From Prorocentrum cordatum (taxonomy: Eukaryota > Sar > Dinophyceae > Prorocentrales > Prorocentraceae), in NCBI GenBank assembly GCA_963575745.1, contig CAUYUJ010020148.1, forward strand, positions 205,001 through 269,000: a DNA stretch of 64,000 nucleotides, written 5' to 3'. Below, piece by piece: positions 12,100 to 20,423 of the stretch (position 1 is its first letter; each line of letters starts with the position of its first letter). The notes below the pieces were generated by a model. That model did not search any database, was not told the origin of the DNA, and saw only the letters and a list, made by a program, of their open reading frames with translations. Made by a program: the position numbers and the translations under genes.

Positions 12100-15000
12100 A
12101 TGTGGCGCCTTGCCTGCAGCCTGGCCCTCCCCTCGCTTGCGGGAGCACACCCGTCTTCAGGCGGTGCGCCCCAGCATGGAGGAGATTTTTTCCTGCGACA
12201 CGCTGAACGTGGGACGCTCTTCTACCTTTACGATGACAGCATCTACAAATACGATCACTGCACCATTTTGGACCCGATCGCGAACGGCACCGCCGCCGCG
12301 GGTCCGTGCGGCAACGGGCCGCTGGGCGCCATTGCGAGCGCCTGGCTTGAGCAGCACCAGGGGCCCTGCCCCACGCGCTGCCCCCCTGGGACTCCGACGG
12401 CTACTACGACGGCTACGGCGAGTACCAGCATGTCTCCTACGAGCACGTCCTCGTCAACTACGACACATGCATCGCAGTCCGCCCTCAGCCCGTCCTCGAC
12501 CGTCGTGCAGCACATCCTCGACGGGGCCGCCGACAAAGCCCAGGCACGCAGTGGCGGCTTCAGCCCCGCTGTCGTGCCCCGCTTTAGCCCCACGGGTCTC
12601 ACTACTCCTCTGTGCGCCAGGGGCGAACCCGAGGAGGACCCCGCCTTCTGGCACCTGATGATGATCCGAGCACGGCTCATACCGTGCGCCGCGGCGTGGG
12701 CACCAGGTGAGGACCACCAGGACGTGTACTGGGCTTGGCTCGAGGACTGCGTCCCGTACATCCTGGCGACGCTCCATCTGCCACAGTACGACCACTTTTT
12801 CCTGGAGGACTCCGAGGAGAAAAACGACGCCCTGCGCCAGCGCACCGCGTTCGACATGTGCGAGGACATCTGGCACAGAGCAGGCCCCGACAGACAGCGC
12901 ACCAACCGCAACCTCACCCGTATCCAGGGCAGCCGCGAGTACACCACTCGCTACTTTGGCCTTCTTCTGGAATACCAGGGCGCTCGTGCCCAGCTCGTCG
13001 GCCCTGAGGCTTTCACGGCACCATTGCCGCCATGCCTCTCACGGGCACACGCCTTGCTGCCAAGAGGCCTCCCTCCACCCGACCAAGACGCCCTGGCGTA
13101 CCTCGCGGATGCGATCCTGCACCACCCGCCAGACATGCAGCCGCTTGTCGAGGCGGAGCTCGCCGCGGCACCGATGGAACCGCTAAACCTACCACCGCCA
13201 GCTGGCCCCCTCGCCCAGCACGCCACGTGTGACCAGCCCGCAGCCGACGCCGAACCGCCTCTGCTCCAGCACATCGCGGCCAGCGATATCAACATATCCC
13301 TGGACTCGTTCCACGCGTCGGACGATAGCCAGGACGACATGGAAACCCAGGATCGCGACGGCACGGCACCGCCAGGTGACACGGCCCAGCGCGACCGTGA
13401 CAGCGAACCCTACATAGGGCGCCCCCCGTCGCACAGCAGTCCGCCCAACAACTCGGCCCAGGCCGACCCCAGCGCACAGCTCAACGACGCCGAAGGCGCC
13501 ACTGCCGCCGACGAGACAAGCCATCCCACTGCATCGCCAGCTCTAACCAGCCCGCGCAGTGGCGGCTTCAGCCCCGCTGCAGCATTGGCTGGACCTGGAC
13601 GCCTTCAGACCTCAGGTGGCAGAACCACGCCCCGCACCCTTGTCTGCCGTGCTAACGCGACAGACTCCAATTCCAGCGCCGTCGACCACTGGCAGGCTGG
13701 CATCGACAACGACCCCATCGACGACGCGAGCCCAGACGCCAGCGGCTCCTACGAGGCCCCGCACAGCGCAGCGGCCTCACGACGCTGTGGCTGTCTCATT
13801 TGCCTCTTCGTGGCCACGTATGCCATCGTGGTAGCCATGCCGTACAAGGACCAGATCGACGGGTACTTGCCGACACCGAGCCGAGACCGCAGCTACCGGC
13901 AGCGACGACGACGTGAAGCGGCGGCACCAGGCCCATCTGTGTCCACTACACCCCGACGCACAACGGTATACAACGTCACGCCCGCCTTGTGGGGTATTCT
14001 CAAGTGGACCAGCGCCAAACTCAGAGATATCGTCTCGGGCGGAGCCAGCGCAGTCGGGTTTGGCCTCGGGGGTGTCCTGAAATGGGCCAGTGGCAAACTC
14101 GGAGCTATTGCCACTGGCGGAGTGGTGTGCGGTCTTCTTCTTGTCGGCGCCAAACTCCTCGCTCAAGGAGCCGTCGGACACGTAGGAGCCCGCATTTGTG
14201 CGCGCGCCCTGGACTCATCCACGGCCCAGTGGTGCCTCCGCTGTTGCCAACCGAGCAGGAGGCCGCGGGATGAGGCCACACACACAATGCCGCGCACACA
14301 TCCCGACGAACCCGAAAGCCAGCACGTGCACTCACTTCGACATCCGCTGCTACAGGAACACTATGCTGCTGCAGTTGCCGCCGCAGTCGCCGATGTCACC
14401 ACCGCCACCACCGCCGCCATTGTCGAAATCACTGCCGCGGTATCGCGAGCCTCGTCTGTCACACCACGATCGACCAGCCCGTCCCCGCGAGACGGCTCCA
14501 TAAGCGGCACGGCTTATGGTACCCCACCGACTCACGAAGACGCCACAGCTCAGGCCAGCGACGCCGAGGCAAGGGAACCACGTGAGCGCACCCGCGACAG
14601 CCCGTGGTCCATCTTCCGACATGCAGATGCTCGTGGTTCCTCTTCCGACATGGACACCCAACCACCCCGTCGGCGAGCACGCTATGCATCACCCGCCAGG
14701 CCCCAGGCGCCTTCAGGCCCTGGTACGCCCCACCTAGCCCTCAGGCCACCGACGCGCAACTTACGCAACACCATCCAGCGCGACCCAGCGGCCCCCGTGC
14801 CGCCGACGAGCATCCTCAACGCCCTGTACCAAAACGGCGTTGCGCTTGGTAACAGTGGCGTGTCTACAGAGGATATCAAAGACGCCCTGCGACTCCACGA
14901 CCATCCTCGATTCACCCATGACCCAACACTCCAAGCGCTGGTGCCGTGGACTGACATCATGCAGAGGCCCCCGAACCGACTCACTTGGGTGCTGGAAGAC

Positions 15001-16173
15001 TCGGGCGGGAACTCAGGCGAGACGATCTTCCCCTACCTCACGTGGGACCTCCGTCAACGCACCACTGACACGCCCACGGTCTTCTGGCACGGGACCCGCG
15101 GCGACCTTGCGGCTCGTCTCGCTTTCAACGGAGGTCACCTCCTGCCAGGCCCCCGCCGTGAAGTGAAGGGTCGAACTGCCACAAATGTTGGCCGCGCGTA
15201 CGTGAGTGTGCACCCGTCGCTGGCCGCGTGGTACGCAGTGCCGCCCCACCCGCCCTACAGCCTCGAAGACGACACCCTCGCGTGGGGACCCATCGCGCTC
15301 TGGATGTGCGAGGCCACCCAACCGCCGCGCGGGGAGAACTGGCACAACTTCGTGAAAGGGGAGGCCCACGGAGCGCGCCTCATCTACCCTCGTGTCCTGG
15401 GCCTCCTCATCCGCATGGACTGGTGTGCCCCCACGGAAGCTGCCTCCAGGTGCCGTGCCCTGCCACAAGCCTATGGCATGGGCGACTGCGCGCACGCCCT
15501 CCACATCGCTGGCTACGATCATCCAGACCTCCGCGAGGCGGCTGAAGCCCGCGACCAGGAAGCCAACACCTGGCGCAGGCTGGACATCGCGGCAGCGTGG
15601 CCACCGCCGCAGGCACTATACTCGCCGGAGGCAGCGCGAGCATGGGCTAAACAGCACTACGACACCGAAGCCGCCACCAGGGCCGACCCCAACCAGCCCC
15701 GTCCACGCGTCTCGCTTCGCAAGCTCCAGCTGGACCCGCAGCCACTGATCGACCTGGTGTACACTGGCTTGCAAGCCGCCCCCGTGCGGGGGCAGTCCGA
15801 CGCACGTGAGTCGCGCCCCAGCGGCTCCAGCCCTGGGGCCGCGTCTGGCCCACCGCGCACCTACCAGTCAGGTGCCGCCCTGGCACACAGTCCAGACCGC
15901 TCATCGACGACATCAGGAGCCGACGACCGCCGTACGCCGTCCCTCATCAGCGCGGCCGCCGCCCTCGCCCGAGGCCATGCATGCCCGCCCACGGCGATCC
16001 GCCTCGCGTTCGTCACGGCAGAGCGGCGGAAACTCCACCTCGGACAACAGCGACATCGAGACGTGGGAGCACATCGAGACGGAAGAGGAGCCGACCGCCT
16101 ACCACGTCCTCGCCTTCCACGTCCGCGACGTGCGGGCCCGTGTCAATGCCCCTGGCATCGAGGTCTGGCTTGA
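12100..16173 (+). CDS. Extra LINE ORF: signal peptide, hydrophobic segments, ART-like HGT motif
   Basis: I chose the ATG at 12100 because it begins a good signal peptide (MWRLACSLALPSLAGAHPSS: short basic n-region, hydrophobic core, AGA-type cleavage site). The same frame is open back to 11998 without such a start. About 1,357 codons follow. Residues about 562-582 form a hydrophobic segment (CLICLFVATYAIVVAMPY). Residues about 632-690 hold a duplicated amphipathic unit (GILKWTSAKL, then GVLKWASGKL 26 residues later) and a further hydrophobic stretch. Near residue 990 the text VFWHGTRGDLAARL, with AYVS 37 residues after the His, resembles the first two catalytic motifs (H and Y) of PARP/ART-fold ADP-ribosyltransferases; the third residue is not certain. 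Between 12,360 and 12,500 another frame looks more coding, so local frameshifts are likely. GGFSP boxes lie at 12552 and 13560. Such an ORF is not standard in LINEs. Membrane topology and enzyme activity are inferred. Confidence 0.55.
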   Translation: MWRLACSLALPSLAGAHPSSGGAPQHGGDFFLRHAERGTLFYLYDDSIYKYDHCTILDPIANGTAAAGPCGNGPLGAIASAWLEQHQGPCPTRCPPGTPTATTTATASTSMSPTSTSSSTTTHASQSALSPSSTVVQHILDGAADKAQARSGGFSPAVVPRFSPTGLTTPLCARGEPEEDPAFWHLMMIRARLIPCAAAWAPGEDHQDVYWAWLEDCVPYILATLHLPQYDHFFLEDSEEKNDALRQRTAFDMCEDIWHRAGPDRQRTNRNLTRIQGSREYTTRYFGLLLEYQGARAQLVGPEAFTAPLPPCLSRAHALLPRGLPPPDQDALAYLADAILHHPPDMQPLVEAELAAAPMEPLNLPPPAGPLAQHATCDQPAADAEPPLLQHIAASDINISLDSFHASDDSQDDMETQDRDGTAPPGDTAQRDRDSEPYIGRPPSHSSPPNNSAQADPSAQLNDAEGATAADETSHPTASPALTSPRSGGFSPAAALAGPGRLQTSGGRTTPRTLVCRANATDSNSSAVDHWQAGIDNDPIDDASPDASGSYEAPHSAAASRRCGCLICLFVATYAIVVAMPYKDQIDGYLPTPSRDRSYRQRRRREAAAPGPSVSTTPRRTTVYNVTPALWGILKWTSAKLRDIVSGGASAVGFGLGGVLKWASGKLGAIATGGVVCGLLLVGAKLLAQGAVGHVGARICARALDSSTAQWCLRCCQPSRRPRDEATHTMPRTHPDEPESQHVHSLRHPLLQEHYAAAVAAAVADVTTATTAAIVEITAAVSRASSVTPRSTSPSPRDGSISGTAYGTPPTHEDATAQASDAEAREPRERTRDSPWSIFRHADARGSSSDMDTQPPRRRARYASPARPQAPSGPGTPHLALRPPTRNLRNTIQRDPAAPVPPTSILNALYQNGVALGNSGVSTEDIKDALRLHDHPRFTHDPTLQALVPWTDIMQRPPNRLTWVLEDSGGNSGETIFPYLTWDLRQRTTDTPTVFWHGTRGDLAARLAFNGGHLLPGPRREVKGRTATNVGRAYVSVHPSLAAWYAVPPHPPYSLEDDTLAWGPIALWMCEATQPPRGENWHNFVKGEAHGARLIYPRVLGLLIRMDWCAPTEAASRCRALPQAYGMGDCAHALHIAGYDHPDLREAAEARDQEANTWRRLDIAAAWPPPQALYSPEAARAWAKQHYDTEAATRADPNQPRPRVSLRKLQLDPQPLIDLVYTGLQAAPVRGQSDARESRPSGSSPGAASGPPRTYQSGAALAHSPDRSSTTSGADDRRTPSLISAAAALARGHACPPTAIRLAFVTAERRKLHLGQQRHRDVGAHRDGRGADRLPRPRLPRPRRAGPCQCPWHRGLA

Positions 16174-16550
16174 CCCAGGCGAGCACCACGACGGCACCTA
16201 CTTACCGTGGGGGACGACCGTCATGGGCCACCGCGTTATCGACCCTGTGGTGGCGGGTCGCGACGGCTGGGTCATCCTCCACCACGACCATGGCGATACC
16301 ACTACCAAGCTCTGGGCACCGACCCAAGTCCACGTCAAGGCGGACGACACTTGGCGCACGGTCATGATCCCAGCGGACCTGGGGCCCCAGTGGATCGAGC
16401 GCCATGCTGACGACGCTCGCCTCCCCGCCGAGGTGGTCCGCACTACAGGCCAGTCCTGGTTCGCCGACGTCGGGCCCTTGTGGGATCGACCCCGACCCCC
16501 ACCCAGACGACGCAGGCACCAACGAGCAAGCGCTCCCGCCCTCCCTTTAC
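16000..16550 (+). CDS. Continuation of the extra ORF in another frame
   Basis: At about 15,985-16,030 the coding signal moves from the frame of the preceding ORF to the next one. That frame (open from 15806) reads a Ser/Arg linker, an acidic patch (SDNSDIETWEHIETEEEP) and then a compact-looking stretch of about 110 residues with repeated short beta-like segments (IEVWLDPGEHHDGTYLPWG, then GWVILHHDHGD, then WRTVMIPADL). I do not recognise this domain. It most likely forms the C-terminus of the protein that begins at 12100, separated by one indel. The frame stays open through the following T-rich tract, but the hydrophobic Phe/Leu run there is a composition effect, so the true end is unclear. 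Confidence 0.4.
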
Positions 16551-16551
16551 C

Positions 16552-16672
16552 TTTTATTAATTTTATTTTTACTTATTTATATTTTTTTTGTGTTTTCCCG
16601 TTCTTTTTTCTTGTTTATTTTTTTTCTTTTTTTTTTTTCTTTTTTTTTCTTTCTTTTTATATTTTTCTTACC
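16552..16672 (+). repeat. T-rich spacer inside the LINE
   Basis: About 120 bases are nearly all T with scattered A, C and G, in an otherwise strongly GC-rich element. It lies between the extra ORF and the next coding block, so it is probably non-coding: an internal spacer, or the trace of an antisense poly(A) insertion. It translates as a Phe/Leu-rich segment in two frames, which should not be taken as a membrane helix. Confidence 0.75.
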
Positions 16673-16818
16673 AAGGCGCTGCGTCATGCCCACAGTCGCC
16701 GATTCCACTTGCTGTGCAGTAATGCGCGGCCCCCCTCCTCCCCCGCCGCAACACGCAGCTCGGCACCTCGGGCCACCCAACGTGCCCAGACTGCTCCCTC
16801 AGCGGACTACGTGCACTT

Positions 16819-19800
16819 ATGGACTGGTCCACGGACTACTCTTGCAACAGATGGACGTGTGCGTACAGCACCGACAACAGGGACTCCGACACATGCTGCC
16901 TCTCCAGCAGGTGCCCCCATCCGCCTAGTCCGCACAGCCTGTTCGACGTCCGTGCCACAGGGATGCCTCCGCACATCCTTGCCCGCCAATACGGCAACGC
17001 GCCAGCCCAGCACGACCTCAAGGATCTCCCCCGAGCGCCTTCAGGCCCCGGGGGGGAGCCTCCACAACCAGGCCAAGCAGGTTACCAGGGTCAATGGTAT
17101 CTTCCACCGAGGCCGCGTCGCGTCCTCAAGCAGGGACTGCCCGACGGCACGAGGCGGCCACCTGGGTTCACAGGAACGGGGATGCCTGAAGATCCGTCCC
17201 CCGACCAACCGCTGTGGAGGGAAGGCTACGTGCTCTTCGGCCCCCACCAGGCCCTCAAGGAGGACTTCATCTTCAACAAAACGGTCCGCCGACCTTACTC
17301 CCTAGCCATCGTCAAGATGCATAGGGATCGTGTCACAGCCAGGACCGTCTGCGAGTCCATCGCCGAGCGCATCCACACTACCCGCGCCCGCTGGCGAGAT
17401 GTGATACTGTACTGGGATGCCGAGGGCGGCCCTGGGCCTCAAGCTCTCGACTATGACATGCGCCTCTGCGACGCCATGGTGAGCCGTGCCACGACCGAAG
17501 CCGAGCTGAACCACGACCGCAGCAACCGTGGTAGCTTCTGTCTCTATGGACCAGCGCACCAGCGAGCTGTGAACATCACGGTGCTCCCCGAGCCGCAGAA
17601 CATCGACTACGTGGAGCATGTGCGGCGCTACTCACCCGTCGGGGAGACCTACCCAGACCACGCCTTCGAGCACGTCTATCAGGGCTGGCGGCGGCCCGAC
17701 GTGCCCACCATCCTCCCCGACACCCGCCCGCTCTCGAGAGCCGACCAGCAGCGCTACCAACAGCACCAGCAGCGCATTCAGCAGCGAGACCAACGCGACG
17801 CAGGTCAGCCGAGCACGCCACGCAACCGCTCCCCCGCGCGCGTCCCGACAGGCGACAGCACGGTGTACGGCGGGGGTGCCGCCTACCACCGTGGCCCCAT
17901 TGGCGCCAGGCCCGCGGCGGCAGGAGCAGCCGCCTCCAGCTGCGGCCATGCCCCCCACGCCAGGGTGCACCCAGCGGTCATCGGCTACCCGCGTGCACTC
18001 GTGCAGGCTCCCCCACGGGCCACCTCGCCCGCGCCTGGGTCCACGCGTGCCTGGGGCCTTTACCCAGGCCGCCACGACAGCACCCCCAGCAACCAGCCCG
18101 CAGTGGTAACCCCTGCGGCTTCAGCCCAGGGGGCTGCACCAAGCCGTGGCAGGACAGGGCGCCCTGAAGGATGGCGCGATGCGAACGTGCGTGCCTGGCA
18201 ACCGCGCCAACACACGCCCCCGCCAAACGTGGCCGCAGCGCTGCGCCCTTCCCAGGCAAAACCTGCCCCACCTGAGCGCGAGCGGCAGCCGCTCGTCCCG
18301 CTCGTCCTCACGTACACCCAGGCGCACCACAGCGCCTCCCCGCGGCACAGCGAGGGTAGTGCCCATCACGTCAGCCCCCGCCCTGACGCCGTCGACCCTG
18401 ACCAGGCTGCAGCCTCGGCGGCGGGCGGCACAGGCGGCTCCCGCCAGCCCAGCCCAACACCCTGCGCAGCGCCGATCCGCTCCCCGAGCAGGGCGGACTC
18501 TGCGCGCGCTAACGCCCAGGCGACCTCGCCACGCGACCGCCATACGGGCGGGCGCGTCCCGCGCAGCCGGTCCTGCAGCCGCCGCAGCTCGCGCAAGGCC
18601 CCTGGGAGCTCCACGAGCTCGCCGCCCCGCGAGACTCAGGCTGATGCCCAAGCCCCCGAGGTGGTGCCACGCTTCGGTGTCAGCGCCACCGACCCTGGCC
18701 AGGTCGACCTCGAGCCGACGCCGTCCACGGACCAGGAGATGCCGCCGCCCACCCGCGTTGTCGCCCCCATCGACGAGGCGCCGACCTTCGACCCCTTCAA
18801 GAACAAGTACCGCGTCAAGGACCTCGCGGCGGGCTTCGGCGGCGGCTCACCGCTTTCCCCTCAGAGTCGTGGCGGCGCCCCCGCCACCTCAGCCGCTGCC
18901 GCGGCAGCGGCGGCCCCGCGCGGAGTCAGCCCTGTCCGCAACGCGTGCCTCACGGCAGCGGGCATGGACGAGGCTCAGCGCCAGGCCACCGACCGCGCCG
19001 CTCGAGCTGTTCCACCCGATGCTGCTCATCACGGTACTGACGGGGCGGGCGCGCCGCCGCAGGACGGACCAGCGGTGTCGCGTGCGCAGTATATGCGCGC
19101 GCGTTGCGCCGCTGCCGCGCCGAGCTGCCGCCGCTGGTCTGCTTTTGCTCTTGTGTTCGGCAGGACGGATCGAGGAGTCGCCTCCCTCTCCCGCTGCTGC
19201 CGTCTCACCTCTCCTCCCCTCGTCCCCCACGGTACAGGAGTGAGGAGGAATTTTCGATGCAGTTTTGCCGATGTTTATGAACCCCCCCTGGCGCAGTGTC
19301 GACCATGCCTCGCCTATACTTCTGGCCTGACGGCGGCTTCAGCCCCGTTCAAGCCAATCTGCAGGGACGCCATGAGCTCCTACTGTGGCCAAGCCTTCTA
19401 CCTGGGTGAGGGCCAGGCTGCCCTCCACCGCGCGGGGCGCGCCAACCCCAGCTCCACCGACGGAGACGGGCCAGGTCGCTCCATCCACCTCGTCAGCCTC
19501 AACATCACGAGTCTCCCAGCGAACTGGCCAACCATCACCGCTCTAGGTGTCGACCACAACGCCGCAGTCATAGCACTGCAGGAGACCCGACATGCCAAGC
19601 CTACCAGGCAAGCCATCGCTACCAACGCCGCCAATCCACACAACGGAGGATATCAGGCCAGTCTGGGACCTGACCTGGATCTGGCGCGAGCCCAGCGCAA
19701 AGCTGCTCACGGTGGCACGGACCACACGGTCGAGGGCAACACTGGCGCCTCGGGAGGGGTCGCCATCCTCTCTAAGGACGCCATCGTCGACTCCACCGTC

Positions 19801-20391
19801 GACGACACAGCGTCCTGTATCGCCACCCTCAAGGCCAAGAAAAGATGGCACGAGGCCTTCCTCCCGCTCTGCACCCAGCACCGCCGCAGGCGGCGACGAA
19901 ACAACCACGGGCCTGCTGGGATCTACATTGCGAGCCTCTACGGGGTCGCTGGAGGAGACAGCACCGATTTGTTTCGGCTCGCTGACTGCGCCGCCGCGAG
20001 GGTCGGCTCAGCCCCGTATTTCATTTGCATGGACGCCAACACGAACATCGACGACAATCCACACCTGCTGCACATGATGCAGCACGGATGGTTTAACGTC
20101 GCTGAAGGCACACCCGACCACACCATGCACACATATGGCAATATCCCTGACTGGGACCGTGTCACCAAGTGTCCCCGCACTTCGCGCATCGATTACATCA
20201 TCGCCAACCAAGCGGCGCGATCCCTTGTCACCGACTTCTGCTATCTGCGTGACTTGCCAGCGAAGTCCCATGTTGGCCTACAGGTCACGCTCGACCTTAG
20301 CCGCCTCGACCATACGGCCCGACGCCTTCTAGCCCCCACGCCTTACCCTCCTAACGACGGAGCGCATGAGGACACGAACTTCAGGCTTTAG
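16819..20391 (+). CDS. Pro/Arg-rich ORF running into an APE-like endonuclease
   Basis: This is a frame of 1,190 codons. Residues about 130-280 look globular (GYVLFGPHQALKEDFIFNK and following) but match nothing I know. Residues about 290-740 are low-complexity Pro, Ala, Arg and Ser. From about residue 884 the sequence is an endonuclease/exonuclease/phosphatase-type domain: LVSLNITSL, then ALQETR (Glu at 19582), GGVAILSK, IYIASLYG, CMDANTNID (Asp at 20032, Asn two on), RIDYIIAN, and KSHVGLQVTL (His at 20269; the usual SDH is reduced to SH). This nicks target DNA to prime reverse transcription in APE-type LINEs. A separate endonuclease ORF could start at ATG 19372, since 19,080-19,370 looks weakly coding. 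It ends in a stop at 20389-20391 while the RT frame is already open, so EN and RT are probably one protein split by a -1 shift. Confidence 0.7.
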   Translation: MDWSTDYSCNRWTCAYSTDNRDSDTCCLSSRCPHPPSPHSLFDVRATGMPPHILARQYGNAPAQHDLKDLPRAPSGPGGEPPQPGQAGYQGQWYLPPRPRRVLKQGLPDGTRRPPGFTGTGMPEDPSPDQPLWREGYVLFGPHQALKEDFIFNKTVRRPYSLAIVKMHRDRVTARTVCESIAERIHTTRARWRDVILYWDAEGGPGPQALDYDMRLCDAMVSRATTEAELNHDRSNRGSFCLYGPAHQRAVNITVLPEPQNIDYVEHVRRYSPVGETYPDHAFEHVYQGWRRPDVPTILPDTRPLSRADQQRYQQHQQRIQQRDQRDAGQPSTPRNRSPARVPTGDSTVYGGGAAYHRGPIGARPAAAGAAASSCGHAPHARVHPAVIGYPRALVQAPPRATSPAPGSTRAWGLYPGRHDSTPSNQPAVVTPAASAQGAAPSRGRTGRPEGWRDANVRAWQPRQHTPPPNVAAALRPSQAKPAPPERERQPLVPLVLTYTQAHHSASPRHSEGSAHHVSPRPDAVDPDQAAASAAGGTGGSRQPSPTPCAAPIRSPSRADSARANAQATSPRDRHTGGRVPRSRSCSRRSSRKAPGSSTSSPPRETQADAQAPEVVPRFGVSATDPGQVDLEPTPSTDQEMPPPTRVVAPIDEAPTFDPFKNKYRVKDLAAGFGGGSPLSPQSRGGAPATSAAAAAAAAPRGVSPVRNACLTAAGMDEAQRQATDRAARAVPPDAAHHGTDGAGAPPQDGPAVSRAQYMRARCAAAAPSCRRWSAFALVFGRTDRGVASLSRCCRLTSPPLVPHGTGVRRNFRCSFADVYEPPLAQCRPCLAYTSGLTAASAPFKPICRDAMSSYCGQAFYLGEGQAALHRAGRANPSSTDGDGPGRSIHLVSLNITSLPANWPTITALGVDHNAAVIALQETRHAKPTRQAIATNAANPHNGGYQASLGPDLDLARAQRKAAHGGTDHTVEGNTGASGGVAILSKDAIVDSTVDDTASCIATLKAKKRWHEAFLPLCTQHRRRRRRNNHGPAGIYIASLYGVAGGDSTDLFRLADCAAARVGSAPYFICMDANTNIDDNPHLLHMMQHGWFNVAEGTPDHTMHTYGNIPDWDRVTKCPRTSRIDYIIANQAARSLVTDFCYLRDLPAKSHVGLQVTLDLSRLDHTARRLLAPTPYPPNDGAHEDTNFRL

Positions 20392-20423
20392 GGACCCTCA
20401 TCGCAGGGCGATACCATGACCGC

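Noticed and set aside
16404-16928. Phe/Leu-rich 'transmembrane' segment at 16,555-16,672
   Set aside because: It is produced by a T-rich tract in two frames at once and is better explained by composition.
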